In this document: one piece after another, positions 49,940 through 57,945 of the stretch
How positions within the stretch are numbered: the first letter of the stretch is position 1
Layout: each line of letters starts with the position of its first letter
DNA from: Parageobacillus sp. KH3-4
Lineage (GTDB): Bacteria > Bacillota > Bacilli > Bacillales > Anoxybacillaceae
Length of the DNA stretch: 64,000 bases
Direction of reading: 5' to 3'
Assembly (NCBI RefSeq): GCF_022846435.1
Contig: NZ_AP025627.1
Location: forward strand, 2,948,001 to 3,012,000
Notes under the pieces: model-generated
The model's database searches: none
Told to the model about the DNA's origin: nothing
What the model saw: only the letters and a program-made list of their open reading frames with translations
Translations under genes and position numbers: made by a program

Positions 49940-49955
49940 AGTGATGAACATCACA
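49940..49955. promoter_or_regulatory. Fnr-type box in the divergent DUF2249 / zinc-ribbon region
   Basis: Minus strand TGTGA-TGTTCA-TCACT, the exact B. subtilis Fnr consensus. It lies 75 bp before the DUF2249 ATG and about 50 bp before the divergent small gene, and could serve both. Confidence 0.88.
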
Positions 49956-49998
49956 ACTTACGAATGATAATTTTCAATCGTTTATGAAAGGAGAAATG

Positions 49999-50148
49999 AT
50001 GTTGGAAGAGCTTGTTGGCTTTTGTTCGCAGTGCGGCAAACCGATACATTGTTTGCATGGGTTTTTAAACGGCATCATTAGCGATGAAAAAGAAACGTTG
50101 TATTGTTTTCAATGTTACGAAGAAAAAGAAGAAGCGAAGAGCAGTTAA
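49999..50148 (+). CDS. small zinc-ribbon protein (49 aa)
   Basis: A small gene, read directly from the DNA, encodes about 49 residues: MLEELVGFCSQCGKPIHC..., with CSQCGK and, 25-30 residues later, YCFQCYEEKE. The paired CxxC motifs form a zinc ribbon; the tail is acidic-basic. An SD (AAAGGAG) precedes two adjacent ATGs; the second has better spacing. It is divergent from the DUF2249 gene with one Fnr box between them and is followed by the qNor terminator. I do not recognise the family. Confidence 0.72.
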   Translation: MLEELVGFCSQCGKPIHCLHGFLNGIISDEKETLYCFQCYEEKEEAKSS

Positions 50149-50188
50149 TAATGAACAAGATAGAAAGCGCTATCATACGAAGATAAAA

Positions 50189-50224
50189 AGAATCACAGCG
50201 ATTTGTGCTGTGATTCTTTTTTAT
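50189..50224. terminator. bidirectional terminator of qNor and the zinc-ribbon gene
   Basis: Stem AAGAATCACAGC / GCTGTGATTCTT with a short loop; T6 on the plus strand, T5 on the minus. Confidence 0.87.
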
Positions 50225-52588
50225 TTATTCTTCTTTGGTTAAATCGACCACCGGAAGCGCTTCTTCCTCACCGTGTGTCGGTTTGCGCAAATGGAATAGC
50301 GATTTGACGCTGAACACCATCATCACAATGACACCAATTAAGAAAATCGTATCTGGAACAGCACGGATCGTAAGCAAGGTTTGTACAAGATCCTGTTGTA
50401 AAAACGCTGGAGAACGCGATGCCCAATAGCCATGTTCAAACGCTTCTTTTATTTGCAGAATACCGATTGGCAATAGCGTCACTGCAATCATCCCTGCAAG
50501 CCCGATATTGAGCATCCAGCATGCGAATTTTAACCATTTATCGTTCCATGCTTCCGGCTTGACGATATTGCGCAGCGAATACAGCAACACCGCAATGGCG
50601 AACATGCCGTATACTCCCATCATCGCCCCATGGCCGTGAGCCGGCGTTAAAAATTGCCCGTGTTCGAAATAACTTACGGCTGGCAAATTGATGAGGAATC
50701 CAAGCACACCGGCGCCGACTAGGTTCCAAATCGCTGTAGAAATCAAAAACCAGAACGTCGACTTATAAGGGAAGTTGACGCCGCCGTCGCGCATCATTTT
50801 GTATTGCTCATATGCTTCTAAAATAAGCAATGTAAGCGGAATGACTTCGAGCGCCGAGAAGACGGCACCAAGCGCAATCCATATTTCCGCCGAACCGTTG
50901 TAATAATAGTGGTGGCCAATTCCAATGACCCCGCTGCCAAGCAAGATCGTAAATTGGAAATATAACGCTCTTACTGTAGAGCTTTTTGTGACAAGTTTCA
51001 TTTGCACCAACAAAAAGCCGATTACAACAACCGCAAACACTTCAAAAATTCCTTCCACCCACAAGTGGATAATCCACCAGCGCCAGTAATCGGCCATCGT
51101 AAAGTTTGTGTCCGGTTTCATAAAGAACGCAAAGATGTAAAAGAACGGCACCGCAATCGCCGAGTAGAACAATAAGTGAATTAATCCGCCTTTATCGCTC
51201 TCCCGTTTTAAGCCGCTCTTAATGCCGCGAAAGACGATAAACAGCCAAATGAGCATGCCCACTACCAAGATGATTTGCCAAATGCGGCCAAGCTCAATGT
51301 ACTCCCATCCTTGATGGCCAAGCAAGAACCAGCTGTTTCCTAAATATCCGTTCACACCGAGCCATTGGCCGACCATGCTGCCGCCGACAAGAACAACGAG
51401 GGCCCAGAACAAAATATCAACGAGAAGCCCTTGTTTTTTCGGCTCATGTCCGCCGACAAGCGGCGCGATAAAAATCCCCATGCCCAGCCATGATGTCGCA
51501 ATCCAGAAAATCGCTAACTGTAAATGGTAGCCTTTCGCAATGTTAAACGGCAATAAATCATGAATCCATTTGATGCCGAAAAAGCTGTCTGGCTCTACAT
51601 AATAATGGGCAAGCAGCGCACCAAACATCGATTGAACGAAAAACAGCACAGCAACAATCGCAAAGTATTTTCCTGATTTCACTTGCGAAGAAGTCAAAGG
51701 CTGCTTACGCAAATCGATAACCGGGAATTGCCCTTCTTTATATGCTTCCTGCATGCTTAATTGATAGCGGTAGAAGAAGAACAAAATAATCCCGACGAAT
51801 AAAATTAAGATGGTCACGCTTGCTCCGCTCCACCACATGGCGGAAAACGACATCGTATTCCCTGCATCTTCATAATATGGCCAGTTGTTTGTATACGTAA
51901 TGTGGTCCCCAATTCTTGGAGTGCTTGATAACCAAGCTGTCCAGAAGAAGAAGTCGGCGATTTGCTGAATTTGGTCGCTGTCCGCTACCCAGGCGCGATG
52001 TGCTTTTGGCATGTCTGATTCTTTAATTAACCCTTTTTTCAATCCCCAGCCGTCACCGTTGGTGAATACATCGCGATAATAATCGCGGACTTTTTCCAGT
52101 CCATACACTTGCGCGTCTGTTAACACGAGCACATCCGTAACCGGATTGTAGCGATTTTTCCGCATTTCTTTAATTACTTTATCACGAATGATCGTTTTTT
52201 CATCTTTGGATAGTTGCGAGAATGGTTTATTATAAAGTTCTTTTGCTTTATACTCTTGCATTCCTTCCGTGTAAATCTTCAACGCCTCTGCCGTATAATC
52301 CGGACCCATGTAAGATCCGTGCCCAAGTACGGTACCGTAATCCATCAAGCCATACTTTTGAAATACTGCCTGTCCGCCGATAATCGTTTCTTTTGTCATC
52401 AACACTTTGCCGCTTTCGCTCCGCACTTCTTTCGGCCGCGGCGCCATTTCTTTAAAAATCCAATATCCGCCGACAAGCAGGACGGTAAAACTGATTAAAA
52501 TCGTAAAAATTAATATTGATTTAAGGAAACTATTTTGTGTCCGCCGTTCGGGACGTAAAGACGGACGGACTGATGGGTTTACTTCCAT
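50225..52588 (-). CDS. norB: quinol-dependent nitric oxide reductase (qNor)
   Basis: Single-subunit heme-copper-family enzyme reducing two NO to N2O with menaquinol. The N-terminal TM helix and extracytoplasmic domain (GGQAVFQKYGLMDYGTVLGHGSYMGPDYT) mark the quinol type, fused to a 12-helix NorB core. Metal ligands lie in HYYVEPDSF, KGYHLQLAIFW, IIHLWVEGIFEVFAVV (non-heme iron His/Glu) and FLTPAHGHGAMMGVYG. At 787 residues it matches the Geobacillus stearothermophilus enzyme. It is monocistronic with an Fnr-like box 90 bp upstream. Confidence 0.96.
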   Translation of the reverse strand: MEVNPSVRPSLRPERRTQNSFLKSILIFTILISFTVLLVGGYWIFKEMAPRPKEVRSESGKVLMTKETIIGGQAVFQKYGLMDYGTVLGHGSYMGPDYTAEALKIYTEGMQEYKAKELYNKPFSQLSKDEKTIIRDKVIKEMRKNRYNPVTDVLVLTDAQVYGLEKVRDYYRDVFTNGDGWGLKKGLIKESDMPKAHRAWVADSDQIQQIADFFFWTAWLSSTPRIGDHITYTNNWPYYEDAGNTMSFSAMWWSGASVTILILFVGIILFFFYRYQLSMQEAYKEGQFPVIDLRKQPLTSSQVKSGKYFAIVAVLFFVQSMFGALLAHYYVEPDSFFGIKWIHDLLPFNIAKGYHLQLAIFWIATSWLGMGIFIAPLVGGHEPKKQGLLVDILFWALVVLVGGSMVGQWLGVNGYLGNSWFLLGHQGWEYIELGRIWQIILVVGMLIWLFIVFRGIKSGLKRESDKGGLIHLLFYSAIAVPFFYIFAFFMKPDTNFTMADYWRWWIIHLWVEGIFEVFAVVVIGFLLVQMKLVTKSSTVRALYFQFTILLGSGVIGIGHHYYYNGSAEIWIALGAVFSALEVIPLTLLILEAYEQYKMMRDGGVNFPYKSTFWFLISTAIWNLVGAGVLGFLINLPAVSYFEHGQFLTPAHGHGAMMGVYGMFAIAVLLYSLRNIVKPEAWNDKWLKFACWMLNIGLAGMIAVTLLPIGILQIKEAFEHGYWASRSPAFLQQDLVQTLLTIRAVPDTIFLIGVIVMMVFSVKSLFHLRKPTHGEEEALPVVDLTKEE

Positions 52589-52671
52589 CTATCCTCAACC
52601 TCCTATCTTTGATTCATCCTCATTGTAACGCTGCAAAAATAAAAAAAATGTGAGTCATGACAAACGCATAC

Positions 52672-52687
52672 TATGATTTATGTCACA
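52672..52687. promoter_or_regulatory. Fnr-type box upstream of qNor
   Basis: Minus strand TGTGA-CATAAA-TCATA, 9 of 10; centred 91 bp before the qNor start and 143 bp before the divergent Crp/Fnr gene. Confidence 0.72.
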
Positions 52688-52822
52688 GCTCGCATATGAA
52701 GAAACTCATAAAATGGTAGTATAGAAATAACGGAAAGCCTTACAGTTTCTTTATCCTTGTCAAAAGGAACTCCACTTGTTGAAAGACACATTTTCGCAAA
52801 ATTTATGTAAGGAGATGGAATA

Positions 52823-53515
52823 ATGACAAATGGTTGGATGAAAGAGAGACTAAAAAATGTTCCGCTTTTTCGCGAGTTATCCGATCATGAACTGGAATCA
52901 CTCGTATCGATTTCCCATGTACGCGTCTATAAACCGCGGACATTTGTTTTTATGCAAGTAGATCCGTTAGAACGCGTCTATTTCATCCATTCCGGAACGG
53001 TAAAAATTTATAAAACCGATATGAGCGGAAAAGAACAAATTGTTTCGATTTTGCAGACAGGTGAAATGTTTCCGCATACCGGTTTTTTCTTAAAAGGTAC
53101 GTATCCTGCGCACGCGGAAGTCATTGACGAAGCGACGTTAATTGCGATTCCAATCGCGGACTTCGAACAAACGTTAATTTGCTATCCAGAGTTATGCATT
53201 AAATTATTTCGCGTCATGGGCGAAAAAATCGTTGACTTGCAAAATCGCTTGGAAGAACAAATTCTCCATAACACGTATGAACAAATTATTATGCTTCTGC
53301 TGCGCTTAACGAAAACAAATGCAGTGCGTCAAGGAAAGCTTTACCGTTTGACTGCGCATGTGACGAATCGAGAGCTTGCCAATATGATCGGCACCTCGCG
53401 GGAAACAGTAAGCCGAACGCTCAGTCAATTAAAACGAAAAGGATTGATCGATATTAATGAAGATGGATTTTACCTTATTGATAAAGAAGAATTAGAAAAA
53501 GAAATCTTTTTCTAA
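52823..53515 (+). CDS. Crp/Fnr family regulator without Fe-S cysteines
   Basis: The 230-residue protein has a cNMP-type beta barrel (residues about 15-125), a dimer helix and a winged HTH (VTNRELANMIGTSRETVSRTLSQLKRKG, about 178-205). Its only cysteines are in ICYPELC, so an Fnr-type cluster is not possible; heme-based NO sensing as in Dnr/NnrR is a reasonable alternative. SD AAGGAGATGG precedes the ATG. It is divergent from qNor and immediately upstream of the DUF2249 operon, hence a likely local nitrogen-oxide regulator. Its recognition helix (TSRETVSRTL) resembles Fnr's, so both may read the same boxes. Confidence 0.87.
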   Translation: MTNGWMKERLKNVPLFRELSDHELESLVSISHVRVYKPRTFVFMQVDPLERVYFIHSGTVKIYKTDMSGKEQIVSILQTGEMFPHTGFFLKGTYPAHAEVIDEATLIAIPIADFEQTLICYPELCIKLFRVMGEKIVDLQNRLEEQILHNTYEQIIMLLLRLTKTNAVRQGKLYRLTAHVTNRELANMIGTSRETVSRTLSQLKRKGLIDINEDGFYLIDKEELEKEIFF

Positions 53516-53519
53516 CCAA

Positions 53520-53535
53520 TGTGACGCAAATCACA
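53520..53535. promoter_or_regulatory. Fnr-type box upstream of the DUF2249 operon
   Basis: TGTGA-CGCAAA-TCACA, perfect half-sites, four bases after the regulator's stop codon and about 50 bp before the first DUF2249 gene. Confidence 0.85.
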
Positions 53536-53580
53536 ACATATGAAAATGAAAATTACTATCATAGCAGTAAAGGAGGGATG

Positions 53581-53814
53581 ATGGTGGGAACGATCGTAGA
53601 GTTGGATGTCCGTGAGGATTTACAAAAGAAAATCGAACCGTTTGAAAAAATTATGAATGCCGTTAAGCCGCTGCAGCCCGGAGACATCTTTATTTTGCAT
53701 GCGCCATTTAAACCGATCCCGCTGTTTCCGATTATGAAGGCAAAAGGCTTTACGTATGAAACGGAACAGATCGAGAAAAAACATTGGAAGGTTACGTTCG
53801 TCAAACAGGGGTGA
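53581..53814 (+). CDS. DUF2249 domain protein (first of a tandem pair)
   Basis: A 77-residue small protein with the DUF2249 core: ELDVREDLQKKIEPFEKIMNA, LQPGDIFILHAPFKPIPLFP, then FTYETEQ and WKVTFVK. The HDP motif of the 49640 paralogue is replaced by HAP, so the active or binding site may differ. Three adjacent starts (ATG, ATG, GTG) follow AAAGGAGGG; the middle one is given. It is the first gene of a four-gene operon (gaps of 2, -4 and about 16 bp). Confidence 0.8.
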   Translation: MVGTIVELDVREDLQKKIEPFEKIMNAVKPLQPGDIFILHAPFKPIPLFPIMKAKGFTYETEQIEKKHWKVTFVKQG

Positions 53815-53816
53815 GA

Positions 53817-54029
53817 ATGATGATTCTTGATAATCGCGGACTAGAGCCGCCGCAGCCGATGATGCGGACATTAACCGCGCTTTCGAAACTCCAGCCTGGA
53901 GAAACATTGACGATTATTAACGACCGCCGCCCGATGTTTTTATACGAACAGCTTGATGAACTCGGCTATAAACACGAAACCATCGAGCGGGAAGACGGCA
54001 GCTTCCAAATTACGATTACAAAAGGATGA
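53817..54029 (+). CDS. DUF2249 domain protein (second of a tandem pair)
   Basis: A 70-residue paralogue: ILDNRGLEPPQPMMRTLTAL, LQPGETLTIINDRRPMFLYE, then YKHETIEREDGSFQITI. The key motif is NDRRP instead of NDHDP, which resembles the arginine form seen in many paired DUF2249 proteins. SD AGGGGTGAG precedes two ATGs. It overlaps the membrane protein gene by 4 bp, so the two products are probably made together. Confidence 0.8.
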   Translation: MMILDNRGLEPPQPMMRTLTALSKLQPGETLTIINDRRPMFLYEQLDELGYKHETIEREDGSFQITITKG

Positions 54030-55276
54030 CGAGCATGATTCCAACAAACACAGCATATGAAACAAATATTCGCCTTCCTCTTTTATTTATCGTGTTTGGC
54101 GTCGTTGCTTTTGTTGCGGCACAGGCGATATTGCTTGCCGCCGGACCCGCGGCAGCAAGCGGCGTGTTTCGCCTGCCGAGCATCTGGGCGGCAGCTCATT
54201 TGGCAGTGCTCGGCTTTGCCTTAATGATCGCGATGGGAGCAATGTACCAGCTCGTCCCAGTCGCGTTTTTGACGCCGATTTGGAGCGAGCAGCTAGGATT
54301 TGTGCAGTTTTTTATCACAGCAGCCGGAATCATCGCATTTTCCATGAGCTTGGCATTTTATGCCCATGTGGCATTGTTCCCGGGGGTACTGCTTGTACTA
54401 GGCATTATTCTTTTCCTTTTCCAAATGGGGATGACGCTGCGGAAACAGGCGAAAAAAAATATCATGACATTGTTCGTCGGTTCCGCGCTTGCGTTTTTAC
54501 TATTGACCATCCTGTTTGGACTGACGCTTGCCCTTCATTTTTGGAGCGGCAGCGAAGCGGCCGATCACCTTTTCATCCTGAAAACACACATTTTATTTGG
54601 GATGTGTGGCTGGTTTTCCCTGCTGATTATGGGATTTTCGTATAAAATGGTGCCAATGTTCTCTCTCTCGCACGGATTTTCGATGAAGCTGGCTCGATAT
54701 GTATATGTCTTCTATGTAACGGGACTGATCGTCACCTTCATCAGCTTTTTCCAGGATGGGCGCGGCCCATTTGCCGCTGGTGCCGGCCTTTTATTGACCG
54801 GATTTGCCTTATTTGCTTACCATATATGGACGATCCTGCAGAAACGGGTAAAGAAAAAACTGGACCGGCCGTTTCAATTCGCTTTACTGGCGATCGGCAT
54901 TGCCTTAATCTTGCACACGGCGGCATTCCTCTTGCCGCTTTCCGGCAACAATCACGGCATGGCGATCGTCATTTACGCTTATGTGTTCGGATGGATTATG
55001 TTCAGCATTATCGGCTATCTATATAAAATCGTCCCGTTTTTATGGTGGACACACCGCTACAGCAAAAAAATCGGACAAGAAAATGTGCCGACGCTGAAGC
55101 AAATGATCAATGAAAAATGGACGATCGTCCAATGCATATTATTTACCGTTAGTCTCGTCGGAGTGGTCATAGCGCTAACGGTTTCCAGCCTGCCGCTCTT
55201 TTACGCTGCCCAAAGCGCCATGACATTATTTTCTCTTTTCTTTGCGAGTACAATGATTTCTGTTTTATGGAAATAA
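54026..55276 (+). CDS. polytopic membrane protein, heme-copper oxidase subunit I / NnrS-like
   Basis: A 416-residue protein with about 12 TM helices. Its histidines occur in WAAAHLAVLGFALMIAMGAM (near 57), FILKTHILFGMCGWFSLLIMG, LSHGFSMK and LHTAAFLLPLSGNNHGMA; the pattern AxHLxxLGxxxMxxxGxxY recurs in heme-copper oxidase-like and NnrS-type proteins. It could bind heme or copper and handle NO or metal in the membrane. The family is not certain. It is translationally coupled to DUF2249 upstream and 16 bp from yitW downstream. Confidence 0.7.
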   Translation: MTSMIPTNTAYETNIRLPLLFIVFGVVAFVAAQAILLAAGPAAASGVFRLPSIWAAAHLAVLGFALMIAMGAMYQLVPVAFLTPIWSEQLGFVQFFITAAGIIAFSMSLAFYAHVALFPGVLLVLGIILFLFQMGMTLRKQAKKNIMTLFVGSALAFLLLTILFGLTLALHFWSGSEAADHLFILKTHILFGMCGWFSLLIMGFSYKMVPMFSLSHGFSMKLARYVYVFYVTGLIVTFISFFQDGRGPFAAGAGLLLTGFALFAYHIWTILQKRVKKKLDRPFQFALLAIGIALILHTAAFLLPLSGNNHGMAIVIYAYVFGWIMFSIIGYLYKIVPFLWWTHRYSKKIGQENVPTLKQMINEKWTIVQCILFTVSLVGVVIALTVSSLPLFYAAQSAMTLFSLFFASTMISVLWK

Positions 55277-55292
55277 TAAGGGGGCTATGGCG

Positions 55293-55595
55293 ATGGATAT
55301 TCGCGAATTAGTACTTGAGCAACTGCGAACGGTGATTGACCCTGAATTAGGGATCAATATCGTTGATTTAGGATTAATTTATGATTTGCAAATTAACGAT
55401 GGCAACATATATATTTTAATGACGCTTACGACGCCGGGATGTCCGCTTCACGACTCGATCGTCGGCGGTGTGAAACGGGCGCTGGAACATATCGACGGAA
55501 TCCGCGATGTACAAGTGCAAATTACATGGAACCCGCCTTGGACGCCGGAACGGATGAGTGAAGAAGCGCTGCGGCAATTAGGGCATTTTTCATAA
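55293..55595 (+). CDS. yitW: MIP18/DUF59 Fe-S assembly factor YitW
   Basis: About 100 residues: TVIDPELGINIVDLGLIYDLQI (the DPE/IVxLGL signature), MTLTTPGCPLHDSI with the reactive cysteine, and VQITWNPPWTPERM. This is the SufT/PaaD-like family that helps maturation of Fe-S proteins. The start is the second ATG, with SD GGGGG 8 bases away. In B. subtilis yitW neighbours yitV and yitU, as here, so the denitrification genes appear to have joined the conserved yit block, placing yitW under their promoter. Confidence 0.88.
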   Translation: MDIRELVLEQLRTVIDPELGINIVDLGLIYDLQINDGNIYILMTLTTPGCPLHDSIVGGVKRALEHIDGIRDVQVQITWNPPWTPERMSEEALRQLGHFS

Positions 55596-55642
55596 AAACA
55601 TGCCGTTCTCTTTTTCATCCGCTTTCGTCCGACAATGCGCAA

Positions 55643-55674
55643 CGGCTATGCTTTGCCTAGCATAGCCGCTTTTT
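55643..55674 (+). terminator. terminator of the DUF2249-yitW operon
   Basis: Stem CGGCTATGCT / AGCATAGCCG with a 6-base loop followed by CTTTTTC. Confidence 0.85.
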
Positions 55675-56445
55675 CTACACATGTGTCGTAAACCACTTTA
55701 CCGTCTCCAAAAGCGCTTCCCTTGTCACTTTATGCCCCGCCGTGGCATCGGAAATAAACTTCAGACTTTTTTCCTTTCCTTGATAAAGCGGCTTTATTTG
55801 TTCATAAAACTCATATGTATAAGCATAAGGCACCACTTGGTCGCACTGGCTGTGCCAAATAAGGAGCGGGCGGCCCGCTAATTTCTCCGGCTGTTTGGAA
55901 AGATCGTATTTCACTAACTTTGCTTTTTCCCGTTTCAATTGCTCGTCTGACAGCGGAATAACAACCCCCATTTTCTTCGCTGTTCTGACTAATTCGTCGA
56001 AAAACATTTCATAAGCGGGGCATCCCATCAGAGAAACAGCCGCTTTAATCCATGGATACACAGCAAGCGAACCGAATGTGGCGATTCCCCCCATCGATGT
56101 ACCAGCAATCCCGACTCGGTCTGGGTCAATCAAGCGACGCTGCTCCATCTCTTTTTTTATCAATTTCACTTCCGCAATTGTCTGTTGGACGACATGCCAA
56201 AACATCAGCTGCAACTCACGCCCGGATAAAGACGTTCCGCGTTCCCCATGATAAAGCGCATCTGGTAACACGACGCGGTATCCTGCTTCGGCAAGCAAAT
56301 ACGCAAAATGCAAATTATGCTCTTTCGCGCTTGTAAATCCATGAATAAACAAAATGAACGGCAATCGTTCCTCTTTCTTTTCCTTTCTTACGACATGCAG
56401 CACAGGCACTTGGGCAACCATTTCTTTTTCAATAAGAACCATCAT
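55675..56445 (-). CDS. yitV: alpha/beta hydrolase, YitV-type esterase
   Basis: A 256-residue cytosolic hydrolase with oxyanion motif FIHGFTSAKEH, nucleophile elbow GIAGTSMGGIATFG (Ser in GTSMGG), acid in WHSQCDQVVPY and the catalytic His in ATAGHKVTREAL. It matches the YitV/ prolyl-oligopeptidase-like esterases; the natural substrate is unknown. Several adjacent starts (GTG-ATG-ATG) follow GGAG, so the N-terminus is uncertain by one or two residues. It is convergent with yitW and divergent from yitU. Confidence 0.86.
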   Translation of the reverse strand: MMVLIEKEMVAQVPVLHVVRKEKKEERLPFILFIHGFTSAKEHNLHFAYLLAEAGYRVVLPDALYHGERGTSLSGRELQLMFWHVVQQTIAEVKLIKKEMEQRRLIDPDRVGIAGTSMGGIATFGSLAVYPWIKAAVSLMGCPAYEMFFDELVRTAKKMGVVIPLSDEQLKREKAKLVKYDLSKQPEKLAGRPLLIWHSQCDQVVPYAYTYEFYEQIKPLYQGKEKSLKFISDATAGHKVTREALLETVKWFTTHV

Positions 56446-56582
56446 CACCGAAACTCCTTCTTTTTTCTAATAGTGTAACATATAGACAAAAATTCTGAAA
56501 AAAAGTTACACTATATTTTACAGATGATAAAAAGCAGAGGATCGTTTATACTTTAAAAAAACAAAAAAGTAAAGGAGTCATT

Positions 56583-57389
56583 ATGGAGCGACATTTAATT
56601 GCATTAGATTTAGACGGTACGTTATTAAAAGATGACAAAACGATTTCCCCGTTTACAAAAGAAATGATTTTGCGCGCCAAAGAAGAAGGGCATCTTGTCG
56701 TGATCGCCACCGGCAGGCCTTACCGCGCCAGCAAAATGTACTATGAAGAACTTGGACTCACGACGCCAATTGTCAACTTTAACGGAGCATTCGTCCATCA
56801 TCCGGCGGACCGTTCATGGGGGGTCCGGCATTCCCCGCTTCCGCTTGAAGCCGTCAAAGACATTATCGAAGTAAGTGAAACGTATTCGATCAAAAATATT
56901 TTAGCCGAAGTAATAGACAACGTATACTTTCATGAACATGATGAAATGCTGCTAGATATTGTTCGCCTTGGCAATCCAACAATCAAAATCGGCGATTTGC
57001 GCTATGCATTAAAAGACGATCCAACGAGCATTCTTATCCATACAGACCGACAGCATATTGACCAAATACAGTCATACTTATCCGACGTCCATGCAAACGT
57101 ATTGCATCACCGGCGCTGGAATGAGCCTTGGCATATGATTGAAATTATCCGCAGCGGCGTCCATAAAGCGTTTGGCCTCAAGCAGATCGCCGATTATTTT
57201 CATATTCCGAAAGAGCGGGTCATCGCTTTTGGGGATGAAGATAACGATTTAGAAATGATCGAATGGGCAGGTTATGGCATCGCAATGGGCAACGCCATTG
57301 ATCCCCTCAAACAAATCGCGGATGATGTAACGGCAACGAATGAAGAAGACGGCATCGGCGTATACTTAAAATCGCTGTTAAAGCTGTAA
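56583..57389 (+). CDS. yitU: Cof-type HAD-IIB phosphatase YitU
   Basis: Sugar- or nucleotide-phosphate phosphatase of the HAD superfamily, 268 residues. Motif I is LDLDGTLL (residues 8-15, nucleophile Asp), motif II VIATGRPY, and motif IV GDEDNDLEMIEWAG with the metal-binding aspartates. The C2B cap lies between. B. subtilis homologues include flavin- and sugar-phosphatases. SD AAAGGAG precedes the ATG. Confidence 0.92.
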   Translation: MERHLIALDLDGTLLKDDKTISPFTKEMILRAKEEGHLVVIATGRPYRASKMYYEELGLTTPIVNFNGAFVHHPADRSWGVRHSPLPLEAVKDIIEVSETYSIKNILAEVIDNVYFHEHDEMLLDIVRLGNPTIKIGDLRYALKDDPTSILIHTDRQHIDQIQSYLSDVHANVLHHRRWNEPWHMIEIIRSGVHKAFGLKQIADYFHIPKERVIAFGDEDNDLEMIEWAGYGIAMGNAIDPLKQIADDVTATNEEDGIGVYLKSLLKL

Positions 57390-57477
57390 CGAATTGCCTT
57401 ATTATCATTCCCTTTATCCGGTTACACTATCCATGACGCAACGACGCGTCTTTACTTTTTCAAAGGGGGAATACGTC

Positions 57478-57630
57478 TTGGGCAAACGAAACAAATCGAA
57501 ACGCTTCATCCAGCAGAGCGTCGATGCGGTAGAAAAACATGACGAACGAATCCCTTACCACATGACATACGCCGAAGCGGAAGCGCGCAAGGCGGAAAAA
57601 GCGTTTGAAACATCGCTCGGGGGCGAATAA
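57478..57630 (+). CDS. small conserved protein with TTG start
   Basis: A 50-residue, highly charged protein (GKRNKSKRFIQQSVDAVEKH..., ending in an amphipathic helix AEARKAEKAFETSLGGE). I do not recognise the family. The TTG at 57478 is chosen because SD AAAGGGGG lies about 8 bases upstream; the earlier ATGs in frame have none. It is followed 2 bp later by a DUF3813 gene, so the two probably act in one transcript after yitU. Confidence 0.62.
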   Translation: MGKRNKSKRFIQQSVDAVEKHDERIPYHMTYAEAEARKAEKAFETSLGGE

Positions 57631-57632
57631 CG

Positions 57633-57833
57633 ATGGGAAACCGATTGTTTCAGGAAGCACGCAAAGCGGTGATGCAGGCGAAACAGGCAGCAAGCGGCCA
57701 GGCCGATATGGACCTAGACCGCGCCATCGCTATCGCGAAAAACGCCTTATCTTCGGCCTACGCGCATTCTAATACGGCGGAAAAAGCGCAGTTGCGTCAA
57801 TTTCAAGAAGAACTTGATCAACTCACTCTATAA
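57633..57833 (+). CDS. DUF3813 family protein
   Basis: A 66-residue helical protein, MGNRLFQEARKAVMQAKQAA..., with a second helix AIAIAKNALSSAYAHSNTAEKAQLRQF. It fits the DUF3813 family of Bacillaceae, function unknown. It follows the preceding gene by 2 bp and ends in a terminator, so it is the last gene of the yitU unit. Confidence 0.75.
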   Translation: MGNRLFQEARKAVMQAKQAASGQADMDLDRAIAIAKNALSSAYAHSNTAEKAQLRQFQEELDQLTL

Positions 57834-57835
57834 AC

Positions 57836-57864
57836 GGTTGCGGCGCTTGTCCGCGACCTTTTTA
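57836..57864 (+). terminator. terminator of the yitU-DUF3813 unit
   Basis: Stem GGTTGCGG / CCGCGACC (one G-U) with a 7-base loop and T6. Confidence 0.8.
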
Positions 57865-57945
57865 CATGACAGACAATTGTCTTTTTTCCTCATCACCGCT
57901 ACACTAAAATATGTTCTTATCTTAATTTTGTAAGAGGTGGATACA

